Of a stretch of 64,000 bases of DNA, positions 35,254-44,263 are shown piece by piece. Where the stretch lies: assembly GCA_032128415.1 (NCBI GenBank), contig JAQBGW010000134.1, positions 1 through 64,000 of the forward strand, written 5' to 3'. The position numbers were made by a program, and so were the translations under genes. Positions within the stretch are counted from its first letter, which is position 1. Every line of letters starts with the position of its first letter. The stretch comes from Ga0077527 sp032128415 (lineage in GTDB: Bacteria > Pseudomonadota > Gammaproteobacteria > Burkholderiales > SG8-41). The notes beneath the pieces are model-generated. The model was given only the letters and a program-made list of their open reading frames with translations, was not told the DNA's origin and searched no databases.

Positions 35254-38200
35254 CTAGATGCGCTGGATGTCGCGCAGTTCGAGTTTGACCAGACAATGAT
35301 CCAGCCACTCTGCAGTCAGCTTTTCCTGCGTTGAATTCTGCTTCAGTCGCTGATCGAGCGCTTGCCAGTCCACACAATCCAGCTGCTGATCCTGATTAAA
35401 GCAGGAAAAAACGTAACTGGTCTTGCCGGTCTGCGGATCGACATGCGGCTGCAGGCATTGCGCACAGACCTCTTTCATCATGCATTGCATCGGTGAGTTG
35501 ATGGAGCCGATCGCCTGATGCTGCGGCTTCAGATAGGGTTTCAACATGTCATGACGCGCCCGCGCCACGGCAGCCATCATCCGGTCGGAGCCGATGGCGA
35601 TAATGCGATCTGCATCTTTGAACGGTATGGCCTGCGCGCCGAGTTCGCCTGCGGCGTAGGCCCTCATGGATTGCACGATGTTACCGACAAAACTGCGATC
35701 GTCAGGACGCGCCGGCACAAACCCCGGTTCTTCATCACAGCACCAGACCACGACATCGCTCGCTGCCTCGATATCCTCAATCCGATAGCGATCGATCATG
35801 CGTTTGTAACCGGCGAAATACAACACCTTGCAACCGGCTTTGCGCATGGCCTGGCCGATCGAAAACAGCACCGCATTGCCCAGTCCGCCGCCGACCAGCA
35901 CTACCGTTTCATCCACAGGAATTTCCGTCGGCGTGCCCGTTGGTCCCATCAGGACGACGGGCTCTCCGGGCTTCAATTCCACGCACAGATCGCTGGAGCC
36001 GCCCATTTCCAGAACGATGGTCGAGAGCAGGCCCTGCTCTGCGTCCACCCAGGCGCCGGTCAGTGCCAATCCCTCCATGGCCAGCGTGCTGCCGGCGGTC
36101 TTGGGTGCCAGCGACTCGAAATTCTGCAGACGGTAAAACTGCCCCGGCCGGAAACGTCGCGCCGCCAGCGGCGCGCGCACCACGACTTCAACGATCTGCG
36201 GCGTCAATCGCTTGACCTCATGCACCGTCGCGCGCAGATCGCGCTGTAGCGCGCCGAGGAATGCAGGATCATCCATTGCTGACGCCGGCTGCACTTTTTC
36301 CAGCACGCTGCTGACTACCGGATATCCCTGCTTGGCGCTGCCGATGGCTTTGACCACATTGCCGAAAAACGAGGGATGTACGTCGCCGAAATAGCTGATG
36401 CAACGGCCATCGTCACGCTTGGACAGCAGCACGTTGACGGCATTCGGTTTGGAGATCGCTTTTTCCGCAACTACCGGCTGACCGGACGCATCGCAAGCGC
36501 GGAAATAACGACCGTCCAGTACAAAATGTGCTGCATCTTCCCGCGCGAGCACGGTATTGGGCTGCGTGCCGGCGGCAATCAGGATAGCGCGTGCCGGCAA
36601 CTCCACACGCCCCGTTTCGCGCCACTCATCATTCTCGTTCCTGATCTGCACTGCTGCCGTTAACGCGCGGGCATGGCCATATTGATCCAAATCGATGGCC
36701 AGCGGCGTCAGACACTCAGCAAACGTAATGCCTTCTTCCATCGCCTTGTGCACTTCCTCGTGATTAAGCGTGTACGACGGACTGTCAATCAGCCGTCTGC
36801 GGTAAGCGACGGTCACACCGCCCCAGGATTGCAGCAACTCGACCGTGCGTGGCGGGCGCTCCTCGGCAACAGCACGCATATGCTCGCTGCGCAGCGCGCG
36901 CGCATGCGCAATGAACTCGTCGGCGATTTCGCGTTCTTCCGCATCCCACATGATGCGCGCGGCTGCTTCACCGTGCTCGCGCGCCAGCAACTCATAGCGC
37001 AACAGGAATTTCTCGACTTGCAACGGGTAATAGGCCAGCGCTTCGGTCGCCGTGTCGATGGCCGTCAGCCCGCCGCCAATAACCACCACCGGCAGGCGCA
37101 ACTGCATGTTGGCAATGGAATCGGTTTTCGCCGCGCCAGTCAGTTGCAACGCCATCAGAAAATCCGACGCCGTACGCACGCCCCGTGCCAGGCCGTTGGG
37201 CATATCAAGCACCGTGGGGCGCCCCGCACCGATTGCCAGGGCGATGTGGTCGAACCCTGCGGCAAACGCTTCCTCGGCAGTGATCGTGCCGCCAAACCGC
37301 ACCCCACCGAACAGCGCGAACTGCTCCCGGCGCTCCAACAGTAACCTTATGATTTTTAAGAAGTTTTTATCCCAACGCACGGTAATGCCATATTCGGCCA
37401 CACCGCCGAAACCAGCCATCGTGCGTTCGTCCAGTGATTCATACAGCTCACGCACATCCTGAATGGGCTTAAACGGCACACGCTTGCCGGTAGTGTCCAC
37501 GCCCGAGAATGCGGGCGGCAGCGGTTCGATTTTCAAACCATCGATGCCGACAACCGTGTGGCCGTCGTTCATCAGGTAATGCGCCAGTGAAAATCCCGCC
37601 GGCCCCATGCCGGCGATCAGCACCCGTTTACCGGTCAGCGCCTTGGGCACGGGATTGCGCAGGTTGAGTGGATTCCAGCGCGTCAATAGACTGTAGATCT
37701 CGAACCCCCACGGCAGTTCGAGCACGTCTTTCAGCGTGCGGGTCTCCGCCTGCGGAATATCGACCGGTTCCTGCTTCTGATAAATGCAGGCTTTCATGCA
37801 GTCGTTGCAGATGCGATGTCCGGTCGCCGCCACCATCGGATTGTCAATCGCAATGATGGCAATCGCGCCTATGGCCAGCCCTTCCGTCTTGGCTTTGTGA
37901 AACTCCGATATTTTTTCCTCGAGCGGGCAGCCGGCCAGCGTAATGCCAAATGGGGATTTCTTGAAAGACGGCGTGCCGCGCCCACTGCCACCTTTTTCCA
38001 GCAGGCCTTTTGAGCAGGAGTCCTTGCCCTGCTCGTGACACCAGATACAGTAATTGGCCTGATCCAGTGCTCCCGTAAGATCGGTGCCGTTGTCGGTCAG
38101 CTTGAAACCCTGGCGTTGCCGCAACCGTGACACATCGAAACGGTGTTCGGTGTAACCGGCAGTCGTCGCTGACTGCACGGGCACCAGATGCTGCATATCC

Positions 38201-38781
38201 AGTTTATGAGGCGACTTGAACAGCACGCCGGCCTGATGCCGCGCATGGCCTGCCGTCGTACGCGCCGCCCATGCCGCATACTGCAGCGCCAACTCCAACG
38301 CATCCGCATGAGTTTTCTCGTCCTGCTGCCACTGTAGAACATGCTGCGCGAAAGCCAGTTCCGAGAAGGGCGCGCCGTACAGTGCTTCAAGTTGTTTTCC
38401 CATGGCAACACCGTCGAATGCAGCAGCAGCTTCGGCCTTGTATTTGTGCATGGCCTTGCGCTGCACAAACAAACGCTTGACGCTGTATAGCGGCGCCAGT
38501 TCATGATGACGTGCCGACAATGCGCGAACCTCTTTCTCGATGCCGAACAACTGTGCAATAAAATCATCCAGATGCGGCGCCAGTGCGAGCAGCAGTTCAG
38601 ATTCTTCCTTGGGCGTCAGCACCGCACCGTCGCGTCCAGCCACAAGCCGCGTGCGCACTGCATCATCAGTTTTTTCGAGTTCCCGCAGGAACGCTCGGTC
38701 AAGACCGAGTAATCCCTCGCGGTGGTAGAGATCTGCGAACGATAAACCGAAGCGGAGCATCAATGCGGGAGAAAGCTTCAA
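35254..38781 (-). CDS. Large multidomain Fe-S flavoprotein (GltD-like and PyrK-like modules)
   Basis: A 1175-residue cytosolic oxidoreductase. A helical N-terminal region of unknown role (about 1-235) precedes a GltD-like Fe-S segment with Cys245, Cys248 and Cys256, Cys285 (GCPLEEKI), and Cys325, Cys328 and Cys332. A pyridine nucleotide-disulfide reductase fold follows, with dinucleotide loops GMGPAG (391-396) and VVIGGGLTAIDTA. The C-terminal part (about 860-1175) is a ferredoxin-reductase-like module with a PyrK-type [2Fe-2S] set at Cys1100, Cys1106, Cys1109 and Cys1127. It looks built to pass electrons between NAD(P)H, FAD and a ferredoxin-like partner. The substrate is not known; no gltB or pyrD is nearby. 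Confidence 0.82.
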   Translation of the reverse strand: MKLSPALMLRFGLSFADLYHREGLLGLDRAFLRELEKTDDAVRTRLVAGRDGAVLTPKEESELLLALAPHLDDFIAQLFGIEKEVRALSARHHELAPLYSVKRLFVQRKAMHKYKAEAAAAFDGVAMGKQLEALYGAPFSELAFAQHVLQWQQDEKTHADALELALQYAAWAARTTAGHARHQAGVLFKSPHKLDMQHLVPVQSATTAGYTEHRFDVSRLRQRQGFKLTDNGTDLTGALDQANYCIWCHEQGKDSCSKGLLEKGGSGRGTPSFKKSPFGITLAGCPLEEKISEFHKAKTEGLAIGAIAIIAIDNPMVAATGHRICNDCMKACIYQKQEPVDIPQAETRTLKDVLELPWGFEIYSLLTRWNPLNLRNPVPKALTGKRVLIAGMGPAGFSLAHYLMNDGHTVVGIDGLKIEPLPPAFSGVDTTGKRVPFKPIQDVRELYESLDERTMAGFGGVAEYGITVRWDKNFLKIIRLLLERREQFALFGGVRFGGTITAEEAFAAGFDHIALAIGAGRPTVLDMPNGLARGVRTASDFLMALQLTGAAKTDSIANMQLRLPVVVIGGGLTAIDTATEALAYYPLQVEKFLLRYELLAREHGEAAARIMWDAEEREIADEFIAHARALRSEHMRAVAEERPPRTVELLQSWGGVTVAYRRRLIDSPSYTLNHEEVHKAMEEGITFAECLTPLAIDLDQYGHARALTAAVQIRNENDEWRETGRVELPARAILIAAGTQPNTVLAREDAAHFVLDGRYFRACDASGQPVVAEKAISKPNAVNVLLSKRDDGRCISYFGDVHPSFFGNVVKAIGSAKQGYPVVSSVLEKVQPASAMDDPAFLGALQRDLRATVHEVKRLTPQIVEVVVRAPLAARRFRPGQFYRLQNFESLAPKTAGSTLAMEGLALTGAWVDAEQGLLSTIVLEMGGSSDLCVELKPGEPVVLMGPTGTPTEIPVDETVVLVGGGLGNAVLFSIGQAMRKAGCKVLYFAGYKRMIDRYRIEDIEAASDVVVWCCDEEPGFVPARPDDRSFVGNIVQSMRAYAAGELGAQAIPFKDADRIIAIGSDRMMAAVARARHDMLKPYLKPQHQAIGSINSPMQCMMKEVCAQCLQPHVDPQTGKTSYVFSCFNQDQQLDCVDWQALDQRLKQNSTQEKLTAEWLDHCLVKLELRDIQRI

Positions 38782-38940
38782 GGGAGTTTGGGCGGGATCG
38801 TAAAACGTTGATTATATCAACGGGTTCATTCCCGCCTGAGTTGCCATGGTTATTTGCTTAGTGCCTGCAGCAATAATACGCACGAGCCGGCCTGTCCCGT
38901 CCTCATGCGATAATCGATATAACATCAGGATCGCTGCTCC

Positions 38941-39075
38941 ATGACGCCATCTGCAATAAAACTGCTGGTGTGGATGTTACTGTCTGCACTCGCTGCGATA
39001 GTCACCTACGCTGCGTTCCGTGGCTACCTCGGCGCGGAATTCCTGATCGGTTTTGCCAACACGTTCTCCTGCTGA
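38941..39075 (+). CDS. Small 44-residue membrane protein
   Basis: A short ORF starting MTPSAIKLLVWMLLSALAA, with one membrane helix (about 6-25) and the tail FRGYLGAEFLIGFANTFSC, ending in Cys. An AGGA lies about 9 bases before the ATG. It fills the gap between the flavoprotein start and folD, facing folD. The FRGYL and FANxxxC pattern recalls small proteins seen beside folD or flavoprotein genes in other betaproteobacteria, but this is from memory and no function is known. Confidence 0.55.
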   Translation: MTPSAIKLLVWMLLSALAAIVTYAAFRGYLGAEFLIGFANTFSC

Positions 39076-39086
39076 TCCAATCAGGA

Positions 39087-39935
39087 TCAAGTGGATTGCT
39101 CCGCGGCGGCGATCACATTGGTGATGACCATGGCCACTGTCATCGGCCCGACCCCGCCCGGTACCGGCGTAATCCAGCCGGCACGCGCGCGGACTGCTTC
39201 GAAATCCACGTCGCCGCACAGCTTGCCGTCCGGCAGCCGGTTGATACCGACATCAATGACCGCAGCGCCAGCCTTGACCATGTCTGCCGTCACCATATTT
39301 GGCTTGCCGACGGCGGCCACCAGAATATCGGCTTCACGAGCAATCGCAGCCAGGTCAATCGTGCGCGAATGACATATGGTGACCGTTGCATCGCGTTCGA
39401 GCAGCATCAGCGCCACGGGTTTGCCGACGATACTGCTGCGACCGAGCACCACGGCGTGACGTCCGGCAATGGTAATTCCAGAACGCTTCAGCATCACCAT
39501 CACACCTAGCGGGGTACATGGCGCAAGCGCCGTGTGTCCATCCAGCAAAGCGCCCAGATTGCGCCAGTTGAAGCCATCGACATCCTTGACGGCATCGATA
39601 CGCTGTAAGACTCTCATGGATTCAATATGTGCAGGCAGCGGTAATTGCACGAGAATTCCATGCACACGGGGATCTGCGTTCAGTCTGTCGATCTGCTGCA
39701 GTAGTTCATGCTCCGTCGTCGTCGTCGGCAGGCGCGTGTCGAATGTCCGCACGCCTGCGTCACGGCAGGCCCGCTCCTTGCTGCGCACATAGACTGCAGA
39801 AGCCGGATCATCCCCGACCAGCACAACGGCCAATCCTGCCGGACGCCCGAGTCGCACAAGATGTGCAGCGCGCCCCTGCAGTTCGCCCAGCACCTCTCGC
39901 GCCATGGCAGCGCCGTCGATGATTCTCGCGCTCAT
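39087..39935 (-). CDS. folD: Methylenetetrahydrofolate dehydrogenase / cyclohydrolase
   Basis: A 282-residue bifunctional folate enzyme interconverting 5,10-methylene- and 10-formyl-THF, which feeds the purine pathway that includes PurL. Motifs are YVRSKERACRDAGV (catalytic Lys), GILVQLPLPAHI and the NADP loop VVLGRSSIVGKPVALMLL. PGGVGPMTVAMVITN closes the family signature. It is convergent with the small membrane protein. Confidence 0.97.
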   Translation of the reverse strand: MSARIIDGAAMAREVLGELQGRAAHLVRLGRPAGLAVVLVGDDPASAVYVRSKERACRDAGVRTFDTRLPTTTTEHELLQQIDRLNADPRVHGILVQLPLPAHIESMRVLQRIDAVKDVDGFNWRNLGALLDGHTALAPCTPLGVMVMLKRSGITIAGRHAVVLGRSSIVGKPVALMLLERDATVTICHSRTIDLAAIAREADILVAAVGKPNMVTADMVKAGAAVIDVGINRLPDGKLCGDVDFEAVRARAGWITPVPGGVGPMTVAMVITNVIAAAEQST

Positions 39936-39993
39936 CGCTGAATTCCCAAAAATCGTGTCATTAAAAACGCTCTAAATATCCAAAGGTTGCCGG

Positions 39994-40296
39994 CTATCTC
40001 CGGACTTTGCCGGCATCTCCCGACTCTGCATCAAGCACCTGGAAGAAAACTTCGTCGTGACGGATCATGCCCAGTTCACTGCGCGCCCGCTCCTCAATGG
40101 CCTCCAGCCCCTGCTTGAGGTCGCGCACTTCGGCATCCAGCGCGCTATTGCGTGCCTGAAAACGGCTATTGGCCTGGCGCTGCGCCTCGATCTGCCGCTC
40201 CATTTCCCATACCCGCAGCAGGCCGCCCTTGCCCAGCCACAGCGGATACTGAATCAGCAGGATCAGCGAGCCGAGTGCCAGAGCAAGTAACCGCAT
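39994..40296 (-). CDS. ftsB: Cell division protein FtsB
   Basis: A 100-residue single-pass protein of the FtsQLB divisome complex. It has an N-terminal membrane helix (about 3-21) followed by a coiled coil (about 30-72; MERQIEAQRQANSRFQARNSAL) and the ERARSELGMIRHDEVFF motif. It sits 35 bases after eno, the common eno-ftsB arrangement. Confidence 0.93.
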   Translation of the reverse strand: MRLLALALGSLILLIQYPLWLGKGGLLRVWEMERQIEAQRQANSRFQARNSALDAEVRDLKQGLEAIEERARSELGMIRHDEVFFQVLDAESGDAGKVRR

Positions 40297-40331
40297 GGCA
40301 TCAGCCCGGAAGGCAGGCCCGGAATCGCCGG

Positions 40332-41615
40332 CTAGCGCAATTGGTAAAACGCACTGCGCCCCGGATAGCTCACTGTATCGCCGAGGTCCTCTTCGATACG
40401 GAGCAGTTGGTTATATTTCGCCAGGCGATCGGTCCGCGACAAGGCGCCGGTCTTGATCTGCATGGCATTGGTAGCCACCGCGATGTCGGCAATTGTGGTG
40501 TCCTCTGTTTCGCCTGAGCGGTGCGAGATGACCGCGGTGTAACGCGCGCGCTTGGCCATCTCGATGGCCGCCAGCGTTTCAGACAGCGTGCCGATCTGGT
40601 TGACCTTGATCAGGATTGAGTTGGCAATACCCTGTTCGATACCGCGTTTGAGATATTGGGTGTTGGTCACGAACAGGTCATCGCCGACAAGCTGCACGCG
40701 TTTGCCAAGTTTATCCGTCAACGTCTTCCAACCATCCCAGTCGTTCTCCGCCATGCCGTCTTCGATGCTGATGATCGGGTATTTATCAACCCAGGCCGCC
40801 AGGTAATCGACAAATTCCGGTGCTTTCAGCGATAAGCCTTCAGAGCTCAATGTGTATTCGCCATCTTCATAGAATTCGGAACTGGCGCAATCCAGCGCCA
40901 GCGCCACATCCTCACCGGGGCGATAACCGGCCGCTTCAATTGCCTCAAGAATGACCTTGATCGCCGCCTCGTGCTTGGGCAACCGCGGCGCAAATCCGCC
41001 TTCGTCGCCGACCGCTGTGGACAGGCCACGATCCGTCAACAGCTTGCGCAGTGTGTGAAACACTTCAACGCCACAGCGTAGTGCTTCGCTGAAGCTGGTC
41101 ATGCCTATCGGCACGATCATGAATTCCTGCATGTCCAACCCATTGTCAGCGTGCGCGCCGCCATTGATGACGTTCATCATCGGCACCGGCATCACCATGG
41201 GTCCCGCACCGCCGAGGTAGCGATGCAGCGGTAATCCGGACTCCTCGGCTGCCGCCCGTGCCACTGCCATTGATACCGCCAGCATGGCATTGGCACCCAG
41301 ACGCGATTTATTCTCGGTGCCGTCGAGATCCAGCAGCGTGCGATCGACGAATGACTGCTCTGTCGCATCGACACCGATCACCGCCTCGCAGATCTCGGTA
41401 TTCACATGCTCAACGGCTTTGCGCACGCCCTTGCCACCATAGCGCGCCATGTCGCCGTCGCGCAACTCGATGGCCTCGCGGCTGCCCGTCGAAGCACCGG
41501 ACGGCACCGCGGCACGCCCCAAGATTCCGGATTCGAGCAACACATCGGCCTCCACCGTCGGATTGCCGCGTGAATCCAGAATTTCCCTGCCGATCACATC
41601 TACGATTGCGCTCAT
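40332..41615 (-). CDS. eno: Enolase
   Basis: A 427-residue glycolytic enzyme interconverting 2-phosphoglycerate and PEP. It has GREILDSRGNPTVEADV at the N-terminus, ISIEDGMAENDWDG, LVGDDLFVTN and the signature LIKVNQIGTLSETL. SHRSGETEDTTIADIAV lies in the C-terminal barrel. It is in the pyrG-kdsA-eno-ftsB run. Confidence 0.98.
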   Translation of the reverse strand: MSAIVDVIGREILDSRGNPTVEADVLLESGILGRAAVPSGASTGSREAIELRDGDMARYGGKGVRKAVEHVNTEICEAVIGVDATEQSFVDRTLLDLDGTENKSRLGANAMLAVSMAVARAAAEESGLPLHRYLGGAGPMVMPVPMMNVINGGAHADNGLDMQEFMIVPIGMTSFSEALRCGVEVFHTLRKLLTDRGLSTAVGDEGGFAPRLPKHEAAIKVILEAIEAAGYRPGEDVALALDCASSEFYEDGEYTLSSEGLSLKAPEFVDYLAAWVDKYPIISIEDGMAENDWDGWKTLTDKLGKRVQLVGDDLFVTNTQYLKRGIEQGIANSILIKVNQIGTLSETLAAIEMAKRARYTAVISHRSGETEDTTIADIAVATNAMQIKTGALSRTDRLAKYNQLLRIEEDLGDTVSYPGRSAFYQLR

Positions 41616-41642
41616 TGCCAGTTCCCGGATAGTTCGGTCAGA

Positions 41643-42479
41643 TTAAAGATTGTTTTCTGCAAAGCCGTCGCGCTTGACCAACGCATCGATCGCAGTCAGT
41701 GTCGCCAGCAGTGCTTTCATGTGCTGCAGCGGCCAGGCATTTGGCCCGTCGGACAACGCTTTCTCCGGCTGCGGATGCGTTTCCATGAACAAACCGGAGA
41801 CGCCGCTGGCAACCGCAGCGCGTGCCAGTACCGGCACAAACTCACGCTGCCCGCCGCTGCTGGTACCCTGTCCACCAGGTAACTGCACCGAATGCGTCGC
41901 GTCGAACACCACCGGGCAGCCGGTGTTGCGCATGATCATCAGTGAGCGCATATCGGACACCAGATTGTTATAGCCAAAAGTGACGCCGCGTTCGCAGACC
42001 ATGATGTTGTCCGTACCGCTGGCGGCGCGCGCCTTGTCAACCACATTGACCATGTCACCGGGCGCCAGAAACTGGCCTTTTTTGATATTGACCGGCTTGC
42101 CTGCGGCGGCAGCCGCGCTGATGAAATCGGTCTGCCGGCACAGGAAAGCCGGCGTCTGCAATACATCGACCGTTGCTGCGACCTGCACAATTTCTTCGAT
42201 GGCATGCACATCGGTCAACACGGGAACATTCAGCGTTTTACGCACGTCGGCCAGAATTTCAAGGCCTTTATCCATGCCCAGACCGCGAAAAGACTTGTTC
42301 GAACTACGGTTGGCTTTGTCGTACGAGGATTTATAGATAAACGGAATATTAAGTTCCACGCATATCTTTTTCAGTTCACCGGCCGTATCCATAGCCATGG
42401 CGCGCGACTCGACGACGCAAGGTCCGGCTATCAGGAATAGCGGACGATCCAGTCCAACTTCGAATCCACAAAGTTTCAT
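41643..42479 (-). CDS. kdsA: 3-deoxy-D-manno-octulosonate 8-phosphate synthase
   Basis: A 278-residue aldolase that condenses PEP with arabinose 5-phosphate for the Kdo of lipopolysaccharide. Motifs are FLIAGPCVVES, KSSYDKANRSSNKSFRG and VFDATHSVQLPG. The start is MKLCGFEVGL at 42479; the frame is open far upstream into pyrG but without family similarity. The Asn in KANRSS suggests the metal-independent class. Confidence 0.96.
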   Translation of the reverse strand: MKLCGFEVGLDRPLFLIAGPCVVESRAMAMDTAGELKKICVELNIPFIYKSSYDKANRSSNKSFRGLGMDKGLEILADVRKTLNVPVLTDVHAIEEIVQVAATVDVLQTPAFLCRQTDFISAAAAAGKPVNIKKGQFLAPGDMVNVVDKARAASGTDNIMVCERGVTFGYNNLVSDMRSLMIMRNTGCPVVFDATHSVQLPGGQGTSSGGQREFVPVLARAAVASGVSGLFMETHPQPEKALSDGPNAWPLQHMKALLATLTAIDALVKRDGFAENNL

Positions 42480-42513
42480 GGCAGAACGGCGTACAAGCGA
42501 CGCTTGCTGTGCA

Positions 42514-44199
42514 TCAGGCCGTGCCACCGATCGCACGTTGCAAATGAGCACTCTGCAACTGTGACTTGCGACGCGCAGAACGCACATGTACCAGCGCGGC
42601 TTCCACAAACGACTTGAACAGCGGATGGCCGCCGCGCGGCGTGGATGTAAATTCCGGATGAAACTGGCATCCGACAAACCACGGATGGCCCGGAACTTCC
42701 ACCATCTCGCAAAGGTCGCCGGTCAACGAAAGGCCGCTGACGGCCAGTCCGGCCTCCTGCAAGCGCGGCAGATAATGATTATTGACTTCGTAACGATGGC
42801 GATGTCTTTCAACGATGCGATCCGCACCATAGATTTTGCGCGCCAGCGACCCTGATTTCAGCTCACATTCCTGGCCGCCCAGGCGCATAGTGCCGCCCAG
42901 ATCGGACCGGGCATCGCGATGTTCGACACGACCGTCGCGATCCTGCCACTCGGTAATCAGCGCCACCACGGGGTGCGGCGTCTCCGGATCGAATTCAGTG
43001 CTGTGCGCACCCTCAAGTCCGGCCATGTTGCGAGCGCATTCGATAACGGCGAGCTGCATGCCGAGGCAGATCCCGAGATAAGGTATTCCGTTCTTGCGGG
43101 CGAAGCTGATGGCCTGAATTTTTCCCTCCACCCCACGTTTGCCGAATCCGCCGGGCACCAGTATCGCGTCCATGCTTTCCAGGCACGCCGTTCCGCTTTT
43201 CTCAATGCTTTCCGAATCAACGTAATGAATATTAATCTTGGAGGTGGTATGGATGCCGGCGTGGATCAACGATTCCGACAAGGATTTGTATGATTCAGTC
43301 AAATCAACATATTTTCCGACCAGCGCAATGCTGACTTCATGTTGCGGATGCTCCAGCGCATGAATTACCCGCTGCCAGCTCGACAGGTCCGCCGGCTTCG
43401 GATTGATGGACAATTTGTGGCAGACAATGTCATCCAGACGCTGTTCGTGCAGCATGCCGGGAATCTTGTAAATACTGTCCACATCCACCGCGGAGATCAC
43501 GGCATCGACACTGACGTTGGTAAACAGCGCAATCTTGCGGCGCTCACCGTCCGGCAGGGGTCGATCCGCCCGGCACAGCAACACGTCGGGCTGAATACCG
43601 ATCTCACGCAGTTCCTTTACCGAGTGCTGCGTTGGCTTGGTCTTGATTTCGCCGGCAGAGGCTATGTACGGCACCAGCGTCAGATGGATATAGCAGACGT
43701 TATCCCGACCGACCTCGATTCCCATCTGGCGTATTGCTTCGAGAAACGGCAGGGATTCTATGTCACCCACCGTGCCGCCGATTTCCACCAGCACGATTTC
43801 GGCCTCACCTGCCCCGCGCCTGATGTACAGCTTGATCTCGTCGGTGATGTGCGGAATGACCTGAACGGTACCGCCGAGATAATCTCCGCGGCGTTCCTTC
43901 TTTATGACGCTCTCGTAAATCTGCCCGGTAGTGAAGTTGTTGCGCTTGCCCATGCGGGCATCGATAAAGCGCTCATAGTGTCCCAGATCAAGATCGGTCT
44001 CGGCGCCATCCTCGGTGACGAATACTTCGCCGTGCTGAAAGGGGCTCATGGTGCCGGGATCCACATTGATGTAGGGATCCAGCTTGAGCATTGAAACCTT
44101 GATGCCGCGGGATTCGAGAATTGCGGCGAGGGAGGCGGCAGCGATACCTTTACCAAGGGAGGAAACTACACCACCAGTGACAAAGATATATTTGGTCAT
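42514..44199 (-). CDS. pyrG: CTP synthase
   Basis: A 561-residue enzyme that aminates UTP to CTP with glutamine. The synthetase domain opens KYIFVTGGVVSSLGKG and has DPYINVDPGTMSPFQHGEVFV. The glutamine amidotransferase domain carries nucleophile Cys378 in GICLGMQ and the C-terminal QFHPEFTSTP His/Glu pair. Length is slightly above the usual 545 because of a basic C-terminal tail (RRKSQLQSAHLQRA). Confidence 0.98.
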   Translation of the reverse strand: MTKYIFVTGGVVSSLGKGIAAASLAAILESRGIKVSMLKLDPYINVDPGTMSPFQHGEVFVTEDGAETDLDLGHYERFIDARMGKRNNFTTGQIYESVIKKERRGDYLGGTVQVIPHITDEIKLYIRRGAGEAEIVLVEIGGTVGDIESLPFLEAIRQMGIEVGRDNVCYIHLTLVPYIASAGEIKTKPTQHSVKELREIGIQPDVLLCRADRPLPDGERRKIALFTNVSVDAVISAVDVDSIYKIPGMLHEQRLDDIVCHKLSINPKPADLSSWQRVIHALEHPQHEVSIALVGKYVDLTESYKSLSESLIHAGIHTTSKINIHYVDSESIEKSGTACLESMDAILVPGGFGKRGVEGKIQAISFARKNGIPYLGICLGMQLAVIECARNMAGLEGAHSTEFDPETPHPVVALITEWQDRDGRVEHRDARSDLGGTMRLGGQECELKSGSLARKIYGADRIVERHRHRYEVNNHYLPRLQEAGLAVSGLSLTGDLCEMVEVPGHPWFVGCQFHPEFTSTPRGGHPLFKSFVEAALVHVRSARRKSQLQSAHLQRAIGGTA

Positions 44200-44263
44200 C
44201 TCATATAGGCCGACGTTTATTCATTTTATCCCATTTCGCGCAATCTTCCAATCAAACTCGCAG

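Noticed and set aside
35254..38781. Glutamate synthase small subunit or PyrK of dihydroorotate dehydrogenase
   Set aside because: The chain is far too long for either, and neither gltB nor pyrD is adjacent; only modules are shared.
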